A stretch of 44,162 nucleotides of DNA from an uncultured Alphaproteobacteria bacterium (GCA_944391395.1 CALXTI010000002.1:64001-108162), one strand, 5' to 3'; numbered from the stretch's first letter, positions 27,340 to 36,187 are shown. Numbers and translations: made by a program. Notes: generated by a model not told the origin, from the letters alone.

Positions 27340-28173
27340 ATGAGTTCTATCGGTAAACTGGTCAGAAAATCACAAGCAACGTTGTTTTGGTGCGTGCGCG
27401 GTCTGCCCAAAGCGCAACGGGAGGCAATCTACACGCTTTATGCTTTTTGCCGGCATATTGATAATGTGGTGGACGGTAATTTGCCCGAAGATGAAAAAAA
27501 AGAACTGCTCAACATTTGGAAACAGGAACTTGATAATATATATGACAAGAAGGTTCCCGCCACGGATATCGGACGCAAAATTTATAAAAACTGTATGCGC
27601 TTTAAGATAAAAAAAGAAGATTTTTCAGAAATCTTAAACAGCACCTTTTTGGATTTTCCAAAGCCTTTGCAAGCACCTGATTTTGCCACGTTTTACAAAT
27701 ATTGTTACGGGACGGCGGAAATTCCGGCGTATATTATGCTTTCGATTATCAACGGCATGAGTGAAAGCAAAAAACGCGAACTGGCCGGACATTTCGGGCG
27801 CGCCATGCAAATCACCAACATGCTTAAAGATGTGAAGGAAGACGCGTTGGCCGGGCATTTGTATATGCCGGCAGAGCTGCTTGAAAAAGCCGGTATCAAA
27901 ACAACGGATCCGCAAAGCGTCATTACCGATAAAAATTTAATCGCCGTACGCGAACAACTGGCGCGGCTGGCGGCTGAAGATTTTGACAAGGCTTTTGCCA
28001 TGCTGGATAAAACCGATGTCAAAAAGACGCATCCATTCAGGGTGATTTTGCATATTTACCGGCGTTATTTTGATATTATGCAAAACCGCGGGTGGGAGAT
28101 TATGTCGCCTAAACCGGAAATCAAAACTTCAGATAAAATCAAAATTTTCTGGCGCGCGGTTTGGGGTAAATAA
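27340..28173 (+). CDS. hpnD: Squalene/phytoene synthase family, presqualene diphosphate synthase-like (HpnD-like)
   Basis: A 277-residue prenyl-transferase that would condense two farnesyl diphosphates to presqualene diphosphate, on the route to squalene and hopanoids. Both aspartate motifs are intact: DNVVD at 41-45 (in YAFCRHIDNVVD) and the second in NMLKDVKEDALAGHLYMP. AGHLYMP resembles the GRLYLP of HpnD. No hpnC, hpnE or squalene-hopene cyclase lies in the window, so the end product cannot be judged; phytoene synthase is an alternative. AAAGGA precedes the ATG. Confidence 0.8.
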   Translation: MSSIGKLVRKSQATLFWCVRGLPKAQREAIYTLYAFCRHIDNVVDGNLPEDEKKELLNIWKQELDNIYDKKVPATDIGRKIYKNCMRFKIKKEDFSEILNSTFLDFPKPLQAPDFATFYKYCYGTAEIPAYIMLSIINGMSESKKRELAGHFGRAMQITNMLKDVKEDALAGHLYMPAELLEKAGIKTTDPQSVITDKNLIAVREQLARLAAEDFDKAFAMLDKTDVKKTHPFRVILHIYRRYFDIMQNRGWEIMSPKPEIKTSDKIKIFWRAVWGK

Positions 28174-28205
28174 AGTTGTTGGCAATTTAAATTTCTGTTT
28201 GAATT

Positions 28206-28222
28206 TGTCATAATATATGACA
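28206..28222. promoter_or_regulatory. Perfect palindrome before the outer-membrane protein gene (possible operator)
   Basis: TGTCATA-ATA-TATGACA has two perfect 7-bp arms. It overlaps a plausible promoter (TTGAAT at 28199-28204, CATTAT at 28221-28226), a position suited to a repressor. Confidence 0.45.
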
Positions 28223-28260
28223 TTATGCCTTGTGTTTTATAACATAAGAGAGTATTTGCC

Positions 28261-29160
28261 ATGAATCGTTACGGTTTGCTTTTTTTGTTGGGTGTTTTGG
28301 TTTTGAGCCGCCCGGGTTGGGCTCAAGAGGTTTCGGCCGAGGCCGCTGATGAAAATCCGGCCGCGGAAGCGGAAAGTTCTTTTAAAGCGACATTGAAACG
28401 CATGGCGTTGGAATATACGCAAAACAGCGTTTCCAATAAAGATGAAGATGATGATTATCCGGGGACGTTTAATTCCGATGAGCAGGAGGTTTTCACCGGC
28501 GTATTTGACGGTCAGCTGGAATATGCCAACAAGAATTTGGTGTGGCTGAACAGTTTGTTTATGGAATACGGCAAGACCAAGGCCACCGAAAACGGCGAAA
28601 CAACAGACAGCGAGAACGCTGATAAAATTTTGTTGACAAACGACTATATTCACAAACTTTGGAATCTTGAAGAAGGTGTGGTCGGTCCGTTTGCAAGCCT
28701 TGGCTATCAGACCGAATTTACCACTTTTACCGGAGCGGACGGCAAAGAATATCGTACCAAAATTTTGCGCGGCAAGGCCGGTGTCAAACTTTATGACGGC
28801 AAGCATTTTAAGGATTTATATATCGCGGCGGTGGAAGAAGCGGATTTTACCTATGATGATGTTAACATGAAGACCGGTGCGGAGGTCGGTTACGAATTTG
28901 AATATCAGGTGCGTGACGACATGACTTTTTATTCCAACGGCTTTTATCGTTATTTCTTTGTTTATGACAGTTATGAACGTACGGATTATCGCTATGAATA
29001 CGAAATCAACAACCGGTTGGCGGTCGATATCGCGGGTGGACTTGCTTTTGCCCCGTTTGTGGATTTCCATTCTGCCAAGAGTCGCGGTGCCGACAAGGAA
29101 CGTTCGGATACGACGGTCGGTATCGCTCTGGAATATAAAGGCGATTATGTCTTCTGGTAA
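28261..29160 (+). CDS. Putative outer-membrane beta-barrel protein
   Basis: A 299-residue protein with a signal peptide (YGLLFLLGVLVLSRPGWAQ, cleavage before EVSAEAA). An acidic linker and a domain rich in alternating aromatic and polar residues follow: VFDGQLEYANKNLVWLNSLFMEYG, GPFASLGYQTEFTTF, MTFYSNGFYRYFFVYDSYER and GIALEYKGDYVFW. The pattern and the terminal aromatic residue fit a DUF481/DUF3078-like transmembrane barrel of 10 to 12 strands. Role (porin, structural or enzyme) is unknown. AAGAGAG precedes the ATG. It follows hpnD at 87 nt and may be separately regulated through the palindrome at 28206-28222. Confidence 0.65.
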   Translation: MNRYGLLFLLGVLVLSRPGWAQEVSAEAADENPAAEAESSFKATLKRMALEYTQNSVSNKDEDDDYPGTFNSDEQEVFTGVFDGQLEYANKNLVWLNSLFMEYGKTKATENGETTDSENADKILLTNDYIHKLWNLEEGVVGPFASLGYQTEFTTFTGADGKEYRTKILRGKAGVKLYDGKHFKDLYIAAVEEADFTYDDVNMKTGAEVGYEFEYQVRDDMTFYSNGFYRYFFVYDSYERTDYRYEYEINNRLAVDIAGGLAFAPFVDFHSAKSRGADKERSDTTVGIALEYKGDYVFW

Positions 29161-29239
29161 TAAACCGGTATTGAGATTTTTTCATTGAAGTTTTTGATGC
29201 TCTTATTTATATTAAATAAAAAACAAGAGGGGATTGATT

Positions 29240-29998
29240 ATGAAAAAAAATTGTCTGGTTAATGCCGCGTTAGCGTTGAGTTTGTTGTTTTCGGGTGCCG
29301 TTTCGGCGCAAGCGGCCGAGGGGGTCGAATCTTTCAAACAAAGCCGTGACGCTTGGCGGCGGCAACAAAATGTTACAACGGAAGAAAAAAAAGAAATCAC
29401 GCAAAAAATGCGTGACACCATTCCGGAAAATGCTTTGCGCAATATCACCGAAGCCGAACAGGCTTTTTGCTACACGGTGGAAACGCCGGAAGACGGGTAT
29501 AAGGGATATCTCTTGGACGGCATGGCGGTAACAGGTTTTTGCGGCATTTTAAGCAAAGCGGAAATACAGTTGTTTATTGATGAATTTTTAAGAAAAGAAG
29601 AGAGTGTTTCCAATGTCGTGGCGCAATGTATTATTCAACCGCGGATGATTTTGCGTTTTATGCGCGGAGTGGATTACAGCGATGTCTTGTTTTCTTCACC
29701 TTGTAACGCTTTTTCGGTGTTTTATGCCGGAAGCATCACAACTTTTAACATTTCGCCGGCATCGGCGACGGAAAACGCCATTATCGAAGCGTATGAAAAG
29801 AAAAAAATGGCGTTTGTTTCGCCGGCTTTGTTAGGGCAGGTGCTGCCTATCGGCGTGCCGCAAAATGATGAACAGCGCGCGTTGGTAAAAGAAAAATCGC
29901 AGCAGGGGCCGGTACGCAACTGGCAGACCGAATCAAAACCGACGCCGAAGCCTGCAACCGAAGAAAAGAAAGGTTGGAACAAATTGAAATTCAATTAA
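29240..29998 (+). CDS. Exported protein of unknown function
   Basis: A 252-residue protein with a signal peptide (LVNAALALSLLFSGAVSAQA). The mature part has four cysteines (FCYTVETP, GFCGILS, QCIIQP, SPCNAF), is mostly helical and ends in a basic, Pro/Lys-rich tail (KPTPKPATEEKKGWNKLKFN). I recognise no family. ATG 29240 is used because AGAGGGG precedes it; the annotation frame opens six bases earlier with TTG. The tail might bind peptidoglycan or the membrane, which is only a guess. Confidence 0.65.
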   Translation: MKKNCLVNAALALSLLFSGAVSAQAAEGVESFKQSRDAWRRQQNVTTEEKKEITQKMRDTIPENALRNITEAEQAFCYTVETPEDGYKGYLLDGMAVTGFCGILSKAEIQLFIDEFLRKEESVSNVVAQCIIQPRMILRFMRGVDYSDVLFSSPCNAFSVFYAGSITTFNISPASATENAIIEAYEKKKMAFVSPALLGQVLPIGVPQNDEQRALVKEKSQQGPVRNWQTESKPTPKPATEEKKGWNKLKFN

Positions 29999-30050
29999 AG
30001 AAAACTGTTAAAAAGAGGTTTGCCGGCTCGGACGGCGGTTTTCCGGACAG

Positions 30051-30082
30051 AAAAAAATCCCCGAAAATTTCGGGGATTTTTT
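30051..30082. terminator. Bidirectional terminator between convergent genes
   Basis: AAAAATCCCCG and CGGGGATTTTT form a strong stem flanked by A and T runs on both sides, serving the gene ending at 29998 and the one ending at 30090. Confidence 0.8.
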
Positions 30083-30089
30083 GACACTT

Positions 30090-30647
30090 TCAACGTTCTT
30101 GGAAAAATCCGAAAAGCATACTCCGGCGGCGGGTTTTTGCCCGACAGATTTTATATAAAATCCGGATGACTTCTTTATCGCAAAGTTCGTAAACAGTCAT
30201 GTTTTCAATTCGGCGACAAATTTCTTTGAAGTCGTCTTGTTTGAACTTTTCCAGATTGCACAGGATAAATTTGGCAACGTTTTCCTTTTGCGGACAGTAA
30301 ATCGCCAAATCATACCTTTGGGTGATTTCTAAGAGGCGGTATTCGGCATCGGCAAACGGAACGTTCAATCCCAGAATTGTTGCGGCAAAAGATGAGAGCT
30401 CTTTGGCGATTTCGACAAAAGTTTCATCATACATGCCCCGATAATCAAGCAAAAACGCGGCAAAACCTTCCGTTCTTTCCTGTGTGGCCGAAAGCAGAGC
30501 CTTTATTGCTTCAGGCGAGAAGGCTTTAACTTGAATTTGGTTGATTTCCTTAATCAATTCGCGGATATCCCGACGAATCTGCCCTAATTCTTCTAATGTC
30601 AGATAAGGATTGCTCTTCCTTATTCTTGCGTATTCTTTTAAATTCAT
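30090..30647 (-). CDS. Uncharacterised cytoplasmic helical protein
   Basis: A 185-residue protein without signal peptide or membrane segment. The first third is charged and predicted helical (LEELGQIRRDIRELIKEINQIQ). It has five cysteines and ends in a very basic tail (KICRAKTRRRSMLFGFFQER). No family is recognised. No Shine-Dalgarno precedes the ATG at 30647, so a start nearby is possible. It is a lone gene, divergent from nifJ with about 260 bases between. Confidence 0.55.
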   Translation of the reverse strand: MNLKEYARIRKSNPYLTLEELGQIRRDIRELIKEINQIQVKAFSPEAIKALLSATQERTEGFAAFLLDYRGMYDETFVEIAKELSSFAATILGLNVPFADAEYRLLEITQRYDLAIYCPQKENVAKFILCNLEKFKQDDFKEICRRIENMTVYELCDKEVIRILYKICRAKTRRRSMLFGFFQER

Positions 30648-30769
30648 AATGTAAAAATTATTTGTTGTTGGTTCCGATTATAATTTTTTGGTTGTTTTTG
30701 TCAATAAAAAATATTTTCAGACCTTTGGCGAGCGATGGTGAAAATTCGTTGAAAAATCTTAAAAAAAAC

Positions 30770-30797
30770 TTGCAATTTTTGCATAATATGCTATCAA
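30770..30797 (+). promoter_or_regulatory. Putative nifJ promoter
   Basis: TTGCAA (30770-30775) and TATCAA (30792-30797) are separated by 16 bp; the leader to nifJ would be about 100 nt. Confidence 0.4.
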
Positions 30798-30822
30798 ACA
30801 GGCAGAATTTATTTCTAACTTC

Positions 30823-30872
30823 AAAAGGCCGGAAGATCAGGCGTTAAACCGTCTTGAACGATGGCTTTTTTT
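30823..30872 (+). terminator. Terminator-like structure in the nifJ leader (attenuator or small RNA end)
   Basis: AAAAGGCC (30823-30830) can pair with GGCTTTT (from 30863). The enclosed AAGAT(CA)GG...CCGTCTT also folds, and a run of seven T (30866-30872) follows. It lies between the promoter and the nifJ start, so it may attenuate nifJ or end a small RNA of about 70 nt. Confidence 0.35.
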
Positions 30873-30906
30873 ATTTGTGTAACTTAAAACTTTTAAGGAT
30901 GCTTAA

Positions 30907-33900
30907 ATGTCAGATGTAAAAATGAAAATGATGGACGGCAACGAAGCGGCCGCTTCGGTTGCCCACCGCATGAACGAAGTCTGCGTCATTTATCCGATTA
31001 CCCCGTCTTCACCGATGGGTGAATGGGCTGACGCGTGGTCGGCCGCCAAGCAGAAAAACCTGTGGGGCGTTGTGCCGGAAGTTCAGGAAATGCAGTCCGA
31101 AGCCGGCGCGGCAGGCGCATGCCACGGTTCTATTCAGGCCGGCGCTTTGACCACCACCTTTACGGCTTCGCAAGGCTTGCTCTTGATGATTCCGAATATG
31201 TATAAAATCGCCGGTGAATTGTCTCCGTTTGTGATGCATGTCGCCGCGCGTTCGCTGGCTTATCACGCTTTGTCGATTTTCGGCGATCATTCCGATGTGA
31301 TGGGCTGCCGCCAGACCGGTTTTGCCATGCTTTGCTCCAACTCGGTTCAGGAAGCGCACGACATGGCCGCGATTGCCCAAACCTCAACGTTGCGTTCACG
31401 GGTGCCGTTCATGCATTTCTTTGACGGTTTCAGAACGTCGCATGAAATCAAAAAAATCAAACTGCTCTCCGATGATGATTTGCGGGCAATGCTGGAAGGC
31501 GTTGATTATTCTTTCAACGCAAAGCATGCTCTGCGTCCGGAAAAACCGGTCATTCGCGGTACGGCGCAAAACCCCGATGTCTTTTTCCAGGGTCGTGAAG
31601 CGGCTAACCCGTATTACAAAAAAGTTGAAGGCATTGTGCAAGAGGAAATGGACAAGTTTGCCAAGATTTCCGGTCGTCAGTACCATGTGGTGGACTATGT
31701 CGGCGCGGCTGATGCCGAAGAAGTTATCGTCATCATGGGTTCCGGCGGTGAAACGGTTGAAGAAACTATCGCTTATTTGAACGCCAACGGCGGCAAATTC
31801 GGCGTGCTGAAAGTACATCTGTATCGTCCGTTCCCCGAGGAATCTTTCTTAAAAGTTCTGCCTAAATCGGTTAAGGTGGTTTCGGTTTTGGATCGTACCA
31901 AAGAATCCGGTTCAACCGGCGAACCGCTTTATCTGGATGTGGTGGCGACATTGACTCAGGCTTATGCCAATGGTAAAATCGCCTCTATGCCGAAAATCGT
32001 CGGCGGCCGCTATGGCTTGTCTTCAAAAGAATTTACGCCGGGCATGGTCAAGGCGGTGTTTGACAACGGTTTGTCCTCCAACCCGATTAACGGATTTTCG
32101 GTCGGTATTACCGATGACGTCAGCAAAACCTCTTTGTCTTATGACGATTCAATAGATACCGAACCCAAAGACGTGGTGCGCGCCGTGTTCTACGGCTTGG
32201 GCGCAGACGGCACGGTCGGGGCTAACAAAAACTCGATTAAGATTATTGCCGAAGATGCCGGTAAATATGGTCAAGGCTATTTTGTGTACGACTCACGCAA
32301 ATCCGGTTCCATGACCACATCGCACCTGCGTTTTTCGGACAATCCGATTAAGTCGGCTTATCTTATCAGCAAGGCTGATTTTGTGGCTTGCCACCAGTTT
32401 CCGTTTATGAACAAAGTAGATATTTTGAGCATTGCCAAGCCGGGTGCGACTTTCTTGTTGAACGCACCTTATGAGGCCGGCGAAGTTTGGAATCATCTGC
32501 CGATTGAAGTTCAGGAAGAAATTATTGCCAAGAAACTGCAATTTTATACAATCAATGCGGTTGAAGTGGCGCGTGCCACCGGCATGGGTCAACGCATCAA
32601 CACCGTGATGCAGACATGTTTCTTTGCAATTTCCAACATCCTGCCCAAAGACGAGGCAATATCCCAAATCAAGGCGGCGATTAAGAAAACTTACAGCAAG
32701 AAGGGTGATGCCATCGTGCAGAAAAACTTTGCGGCAGTGGACGCTTCTTTGGAACATCTGCACAAAGTGGAATATCCGTCAAGCGTAACCTCAAACTTCC
32801 ACCGTCAGGCGCCGGTTCCAGCCGATGCTCCGGAATTTGTCAAGAAACTGACCGGCGAAATGATTGCCGACCGCGGCAACCAACTTCCGGTTTCGGCTTT
32901 TGCCGAAGTGGTGGACGGCACATGGCCGACAGGAACCACGCAATATGAAAAACGCTGCATTGCCACCGAAGTCCCGGTTTGGGATCCGGATACATGTATT
33001 CAGTGCGGTAAATGCTCTTTGGTCTGCCCGCATGGCGTTATTCGTATGAAAGTGGCAACCGAAGCTGAGTTGCAGGGTGCTCCGGCAAGCTTTAAATCCG
33101 CCGATTACAAAGGCAAGGAATTTGCCGGCAAGAAGTTTATTTTGCAGATTTCTCCGGAAGATTGTACCGGTTGCGGATTGTGCGTTTCGGCTTGTCCGGC
33201 ACGCAATAAAGCAGACGCTTCAAAACGTGCCATCAATATGGATCATATTGAAAATCATCTGGAAGCGCAGAAAGCTAACTGGAAATTCTTTGAAAAACTG
33301 CCATATGTCAAGAGAACGGAAGTTGTTAAGAATCTGCCGAAGTCAACCCAGCTTATTCAACCGTTGTTTGAATATTCCGGTGCTTGCGCCGGATGCGGCG
33401 AGACGCCTTATGTCAAACTTTTGACTCAGTTGTTCGGCGACCGCATGGTTATCGCCAACGCAACGGGCTGCTCTTCCATTTATTCGGGCAACCTGCCGAC
33501 CACACCGTATACCAAAGATGAAAAAGGCCATGGACCGGCATGGGCAAACTCGTTGTTTGAAGACAATGCCGAGTTTGGTTTGGGCATGCGTTTCTCTATT
33601 GATCAGGAAACCAGCGTTGCCAAATCTTTGTTGGAAGGTCTGAAAGACAAAGTCGGTGCGGAATTGACCGATAAAATTTTGAACAACCCGCAAACAACCG
33701 ATGCCGAAATTGATGCTCAACGCGACAATGTCAAAGCCTTGCGCGCCAAACTTTCCGGTATGGACGGCGAAGACGCCAAGCATTTGGACGTTTTGGCTGA
33801 TTACCTGATTAAGAAATCGGTCTGGATTTTGGGCGGCGACGGCTGGGCTTATGATATTGGTTTCGGCGGCTTGGATCACGCCATTGCCTCCGGCAAAAAT

Positions 33901-34467
33901 ATCAACATTCTGGTGATGGATACCGGTGTGTATTCCAACACCGGCGGTCAGCAATCAAAAGCCACGCCGATGGGCGCTTCAGCCAAATTTGCGACCGCGG
34001 GCAAGGCTTTGCCGAAGAAAGATTTGGGCATGATTGCCATGTCTTACGGCAATGTTTATGTGGCGCAGGTTTCTTTCGGTGCCAATGATATGCAGTTGAT
34101 TAAAGCCTTAAACGAGGCGGAAGCTTATGACGGTCCGTCTATTGTGATTGCTTACTCACACTGCATTGCCCAGGGCTTTAATCTGGCCGAAGGCATTGAG
34201 CATCAGAAGAACGCCGTTGAAAGCGGTTCTTGGCCGTTGTATCGCTACAATCCGGAAAACATCAAAGAAGGCAAAGCGCCGTTGATGTTGGATTCTAAAG
34301 CGCCAACCAAACCGCTGGCTGACTATATGGCTAACGAAACGCGTTTCCAGATTGTCAATAAAGCCAATCCGGAACGTTATGAAATGCTTTTGAACAAAGC
34401 ACAAGAAAACGTTAAAGAAAAACGTCAGTTGTTAGAACATATGGCCGAACTTAAAGTTGCAGAATAA
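30907..34467 (+). CDS. nifJ: Pyruvate:ferredoxin (flavodoxin) oxidoreductase, single-chain
   Basis: Oxidatively decarboxylates pyruvate to acetyl-CoA and reduces ferredoxin or flavodoxin, a hallmark of anaerobic metabolism. The 1186-residue chain contains all fused domains of PFOR. The N-terminal domains carry GNEAAASVAHRMNEVCVIYPITPSSPMGEWAD and the CoA-binding domain. A ferredoxin-like domain has two 4Fe-4S motifs, CIQCGKCSLVCPHG near 697 and CTGCGLCVSACPARN near 754. The C-terminal thiamine-diphosphate domain has GACAGCGETPY near 826 and GGDGWAYDIGFGGLDH near 976. Length matches the family. AAGGATGC precedes the ATG. A terminator follows at 34481-34518, so it is transcribed alone. Confidence 0.97.
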   Translation: MSDVKMKMMDGNEAAASVAHRMNEVCVIYPITPSSPMGEWADAWSAAKQKNLWGVVPEVQEMQSEAGAAGACHGSIQAGALTTTFTASQGLLLMIPNMYKIAGELSPFVMHVAARSLAYHALSIFGDHSDVMGCRQTGFAMLCSNSVQEAHDMAAIAQTSTLRSRVPFMHFFDGFRTSHEIKKIKLLSDDDLRAMLEGVDYSFNAKHALRPEKPVIRGTAQNPDVFFQGREAANPYYKKVEGIVQEEMDKFAKISGRQYHVVDYVGAADAEEVIVIMGSGGETVEETIAYLNANGGKFGVLKVHLYRPFPEESFLKVLPKSVKVVSVLDRTKESGSTGEPLYLDVVATLTQAYANGKIASMPKIVGGRYGLSSKEFTPGMVKAVFDNGLSSNPINGFSVGITDDVSKTSLSYDDSIDTEPKDVVRAVFYGLGADGTVGANKNSIKIIAEDAGKYGQGYFVYDSRKSGSMTTSHLRFSDNPIKSAYLISKADFVACHQFPFMNKVDILSIAKPGATFLLNAPYEAGEVWNHLPIEVQEEIIAKKLQFYTINAVEVARATGMGQRINTVMQTCFFAISNILPKDEAISQIKAAIKKTYSKKGDAIVQKNFAAVDASLEHLHKVEYPSSVTSNFHRQAPVPADAPEFVKKLTGEMIADRGNQLPVSAFAEVVDGTWPTGTTQYEKRCIATEVPVWDPDTCIQCGKCSLVCPHGVIRMKVATEAELQGAPASFKSADYKGKEFAGKKFILQISPEDCTGCGLCVSACPARNKADASKRAINMDHIENHLEAQKANWKFFEKLPYVKRTEVVKNLPKSTQLIQPLFEYSGACAGCGETPYVKLLTQLFGDRMVIANATGCSSIYSGNLPTTPYTKDEKGHGPAWANSLFEDNAEFGLGMRFSIDQETSVAKSLLEGLKDKVGAELTDKILNNPQTTDAEIDAQRDNVKALRAKLSGMDGEDAKHLDVLADYLIKKSVWILGGDGWAYDIGFGGLDHAIASGKNINILVMDTGVYSNTGGQQSKATPMGASAKFATAGKALPKKDLGMIAMSYGNVYVAQVSFGANDMQLIKALNEAEAYDGPSIVIAYSHCIAQGFNLAEGIEHQKNAVESGSWPLYRYNPENIKEGKAPLMLDSKAPTKPLADYMANETRFQIVNKANPERYEMLLNKAQENVKEKRQLLEHMAELKVAE

Positions 34468-34480
34468 GGCAGCTTAAAAG

Positions 34481-34518
34481 AAACTCCCCACGTTTGAGAA
34501 AGCGTGGGGAGTTTTTTT
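34481..34518 (+). terminator. Rho-independent terminator of nifJ
   Basis: AAACTCCCCACG (34481-34492) pairs perfectly with CGTGGGGAGTTT (34503-34514) and runs into seven T. On the minus strand it may also serve the gene ending at 34530. Confidence 0.9.
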
Positions 34519-34529
34519 GCATTGTTTTT

Positions 34530-35927
34530 TTAATCTCGTTCTTTATGAGATACAATCGGATATGACATCATCGGTTCAAGTTTCTTTTTTGCTAAAATTT
34601 TACGCTGAATGATGGGTGCGTAACGATTGGCAATTTCGTTAATACCGTTAAAACGTTCTTTTTCAGCCGGTGTCAGACGAGAAAATTTATAGGTGATGAT
34701 TTTGTGTGCATTTTCATCTGTCTCGTCAAATTCGGTATCCACTTTGCCAATCAGGCGCAAAAAACAAAGCTTGTTGATTTCATCATCTGCGGAAAAGGCT
34801 GTTTTGGGGTCAAAATCATCATATGATTCGACCAGATATTCTTTATTGATATGTTGGCGGCATTGATCATAAGTTCCGTCAGCATTGTCCGGTTCAACTC
34901 TTAACGGGCGGTAACCGTCATCTTCAATGCGTCGAGCCTTGTCCAACACCATCATGTTGTATTTGTGGATGGCGTTTTCATTGATTTTGCGGCAGCGATT
35001 GTTCAGAATTTTGATTTTGGCTTCCTGCTGACGAACTTCTACCGGTTCCATTTGTTTTCTGTCTTTGGCAAGTTTGGCCTCAATCGCCCTGACTTCCTCA
35101 TATATCTTATGCGTGCGCAAGTCGCCTTCATATAAAGCCTGAATTTTTAACTGAACTTCAACGTTTAAGTGTTTGTCATCTTCTGTTTCCTGGCGCATAA
35201 TCATCTTGATATCGTAATATCTTTTTTCATTTTGGCTCAAGGGCAGGGCAAAGCGATCGCGGGTTTCCGCATCGTTTATGTGGAATTTTGATTTTATTTC
35301 GCCACGGTTTTCGGTCAAAACTCTTCTGATGCGTTCCACGCCCGACAAATATTTACTGGTGATGGTCAGGCGCAAAATGTCATTGAGTTTTTTGGTGCCT
35401 CGCGGGATGGATTGTATTTTTTCGCTGAAAGCTTCGCGATCTTCCATTTCGAAAAGGAGATAAGATGCTTTTTTAATGGCGGCAATATAGGCTTGTCCAT
35501 ATTTGCTTTCCAGCTTTTCCACGGCACGTTCGGCCTTTTTCATGCGCGGAAATATCACATAAATCGGATTGTTAAATTTGTCGACATATTCCAACCGGGT
35601 ACTGGTGAACGGCGTAACGGCCTTTAAGCCGTAATTTATCGGCTTGCCGTTGGCGTCACGATCGATTTTTCCGGTTTGCGGATCAAAAGCGCAAGTTCTG
35701 TCCGGTCTTTTGAAACTTTCATACAAGGCGCGGTATACTTCACGGTAAACCCCCATTCCGTCCGAATAAAAATCAATCAAATAATCGCGGTCTTCCGCGG
35801 TTATACGTCTGTCATTGAAGGCTTTTTCCACAACCTCAAGATTTTCCGCATTGATTGACTCCTGAATACGATCAATTTCTTCGTTGGGAAGGTTAACAAT
35901 TTTTTTAACCTCGTATTCTTCTTGCAT
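34530..35927 (-). CDS. Uncharacterised protein with RelA/SpoT-like nucleotidyltransferase motifs
   Basis: A 465-residue soluble, charged protein. The central part follows the order of the RelA/SpoT synthetase fold. KLNDILRLTI at 180-189 (compare the strand with the metal-binding Asp, D183) is followed by NEKRYYDIKM at 233-242 (compare the N-x-Y-x-S/D region), then LNVEVQLK at 254-261 (compare ExQ, E257 and Q259) and H273-x2-Y276-E277. Flanking regions (1-150, 280-465) are helical and unfamiliar; no HD hydrolase or TGS/ACT domain is seen. It could be a divergent alarmone synthetase or a relative with another activity. The ATG is preceded by CGGAGAT. The resemblance is by eye. Confidence 0.55.
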   Translation of the reverse strand: MQEEYEVKKIVNLPNEEIDRIQESINAENLEVVEKAFNDRRITAEDRDYLIDFYSDGMGVYREVYRALYESFKRPDRTCAFDPQTGKIDRDANGKPINYGLKAVTPFTSTRLEYVDKFNNPIYVIFPRMKKAERAVEKLESKYGQAYIAAIKKASYLLFEMEDREAFSEKIQSIPRGTKKLNDILRLTITSKYLSGVERIRRVLTENRGEIKSKFHINDAETRDRFALPLSQNEKRYYDIKMIMRQETEDDKHLNVEVQLKIQALYEGDLRTHKIYEEVRAIEAKLAKDRKQMEPVEVRQQEAKIKILNNRCRKINENAIHKYNMMVLDKARRIEDDGYRPLRVEPDNADGTYDQCRQHINKEYLVESYDDFDPKTAFSADDEINKLCFLRLIGKVDTEFDETDENAHKIITYKFSRLTPAEKERFNGINEIANRYAPIIQRKILAKKKLEPMMSYPIVSHKERD

Positions 35928-36050
35928 TTTTTATCTCCGATTATTTTGTCTAACTTTTAGAATATGACATAAAATTACGATTTTGGCAAGAGTTTTTTTA
36001 AATAATGATATAAATGAATTGAGATTTTTTAAAAACGTTTACATTAAACG

Positions 36051-36173
36051 TTCGTTTAATTAAAACTTTCTGCCTGCATCATAGCCAAAATTATTTTTAT
36101 TGCAAAATTTTATATTTAGACCTGTTTATAACTTTTTGTTTTTACGATGTTTTTTGTTTATATTAAACGAACG
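36051..36173. repeat. AAACGAACG-type inverted repeats before the O-acetylation genes
   Basis: TTAAACG-TT-CGTTTAA (about 36052-36067) is a palindrome by itself. Its right part CGTTCGTTTAAT (36056-36067) recurs inverted as ATTAAACGAACG (36162-36173), 15 bases before the ATG. A further TAAACGAATG overlaps the start codon. The same AAACGAACG core is in the 30-bp arms before pseB. Otherwise the stretch 35928-36187 is AT-rich with no gene. Confidence 0.6.
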
Positions 36174-36187
36174 ATAAAGATAAACGA

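Noticed and set aside
30662-30847. 61-codon plus-strand frame upstream of nifJ
   Set aside because: It runs through AT-rich promoter and leader DNA with no ribosome-binding site and no recognisable protein.
36051-36068. CtrA-type site (TTAA-N7-TTAA) upstream of the O-acetylation genes
   Set aside because: The two TTAA are eight, not seven, bases apart, and the symmetry is better explained by the CGTTCG-centred palindrome.
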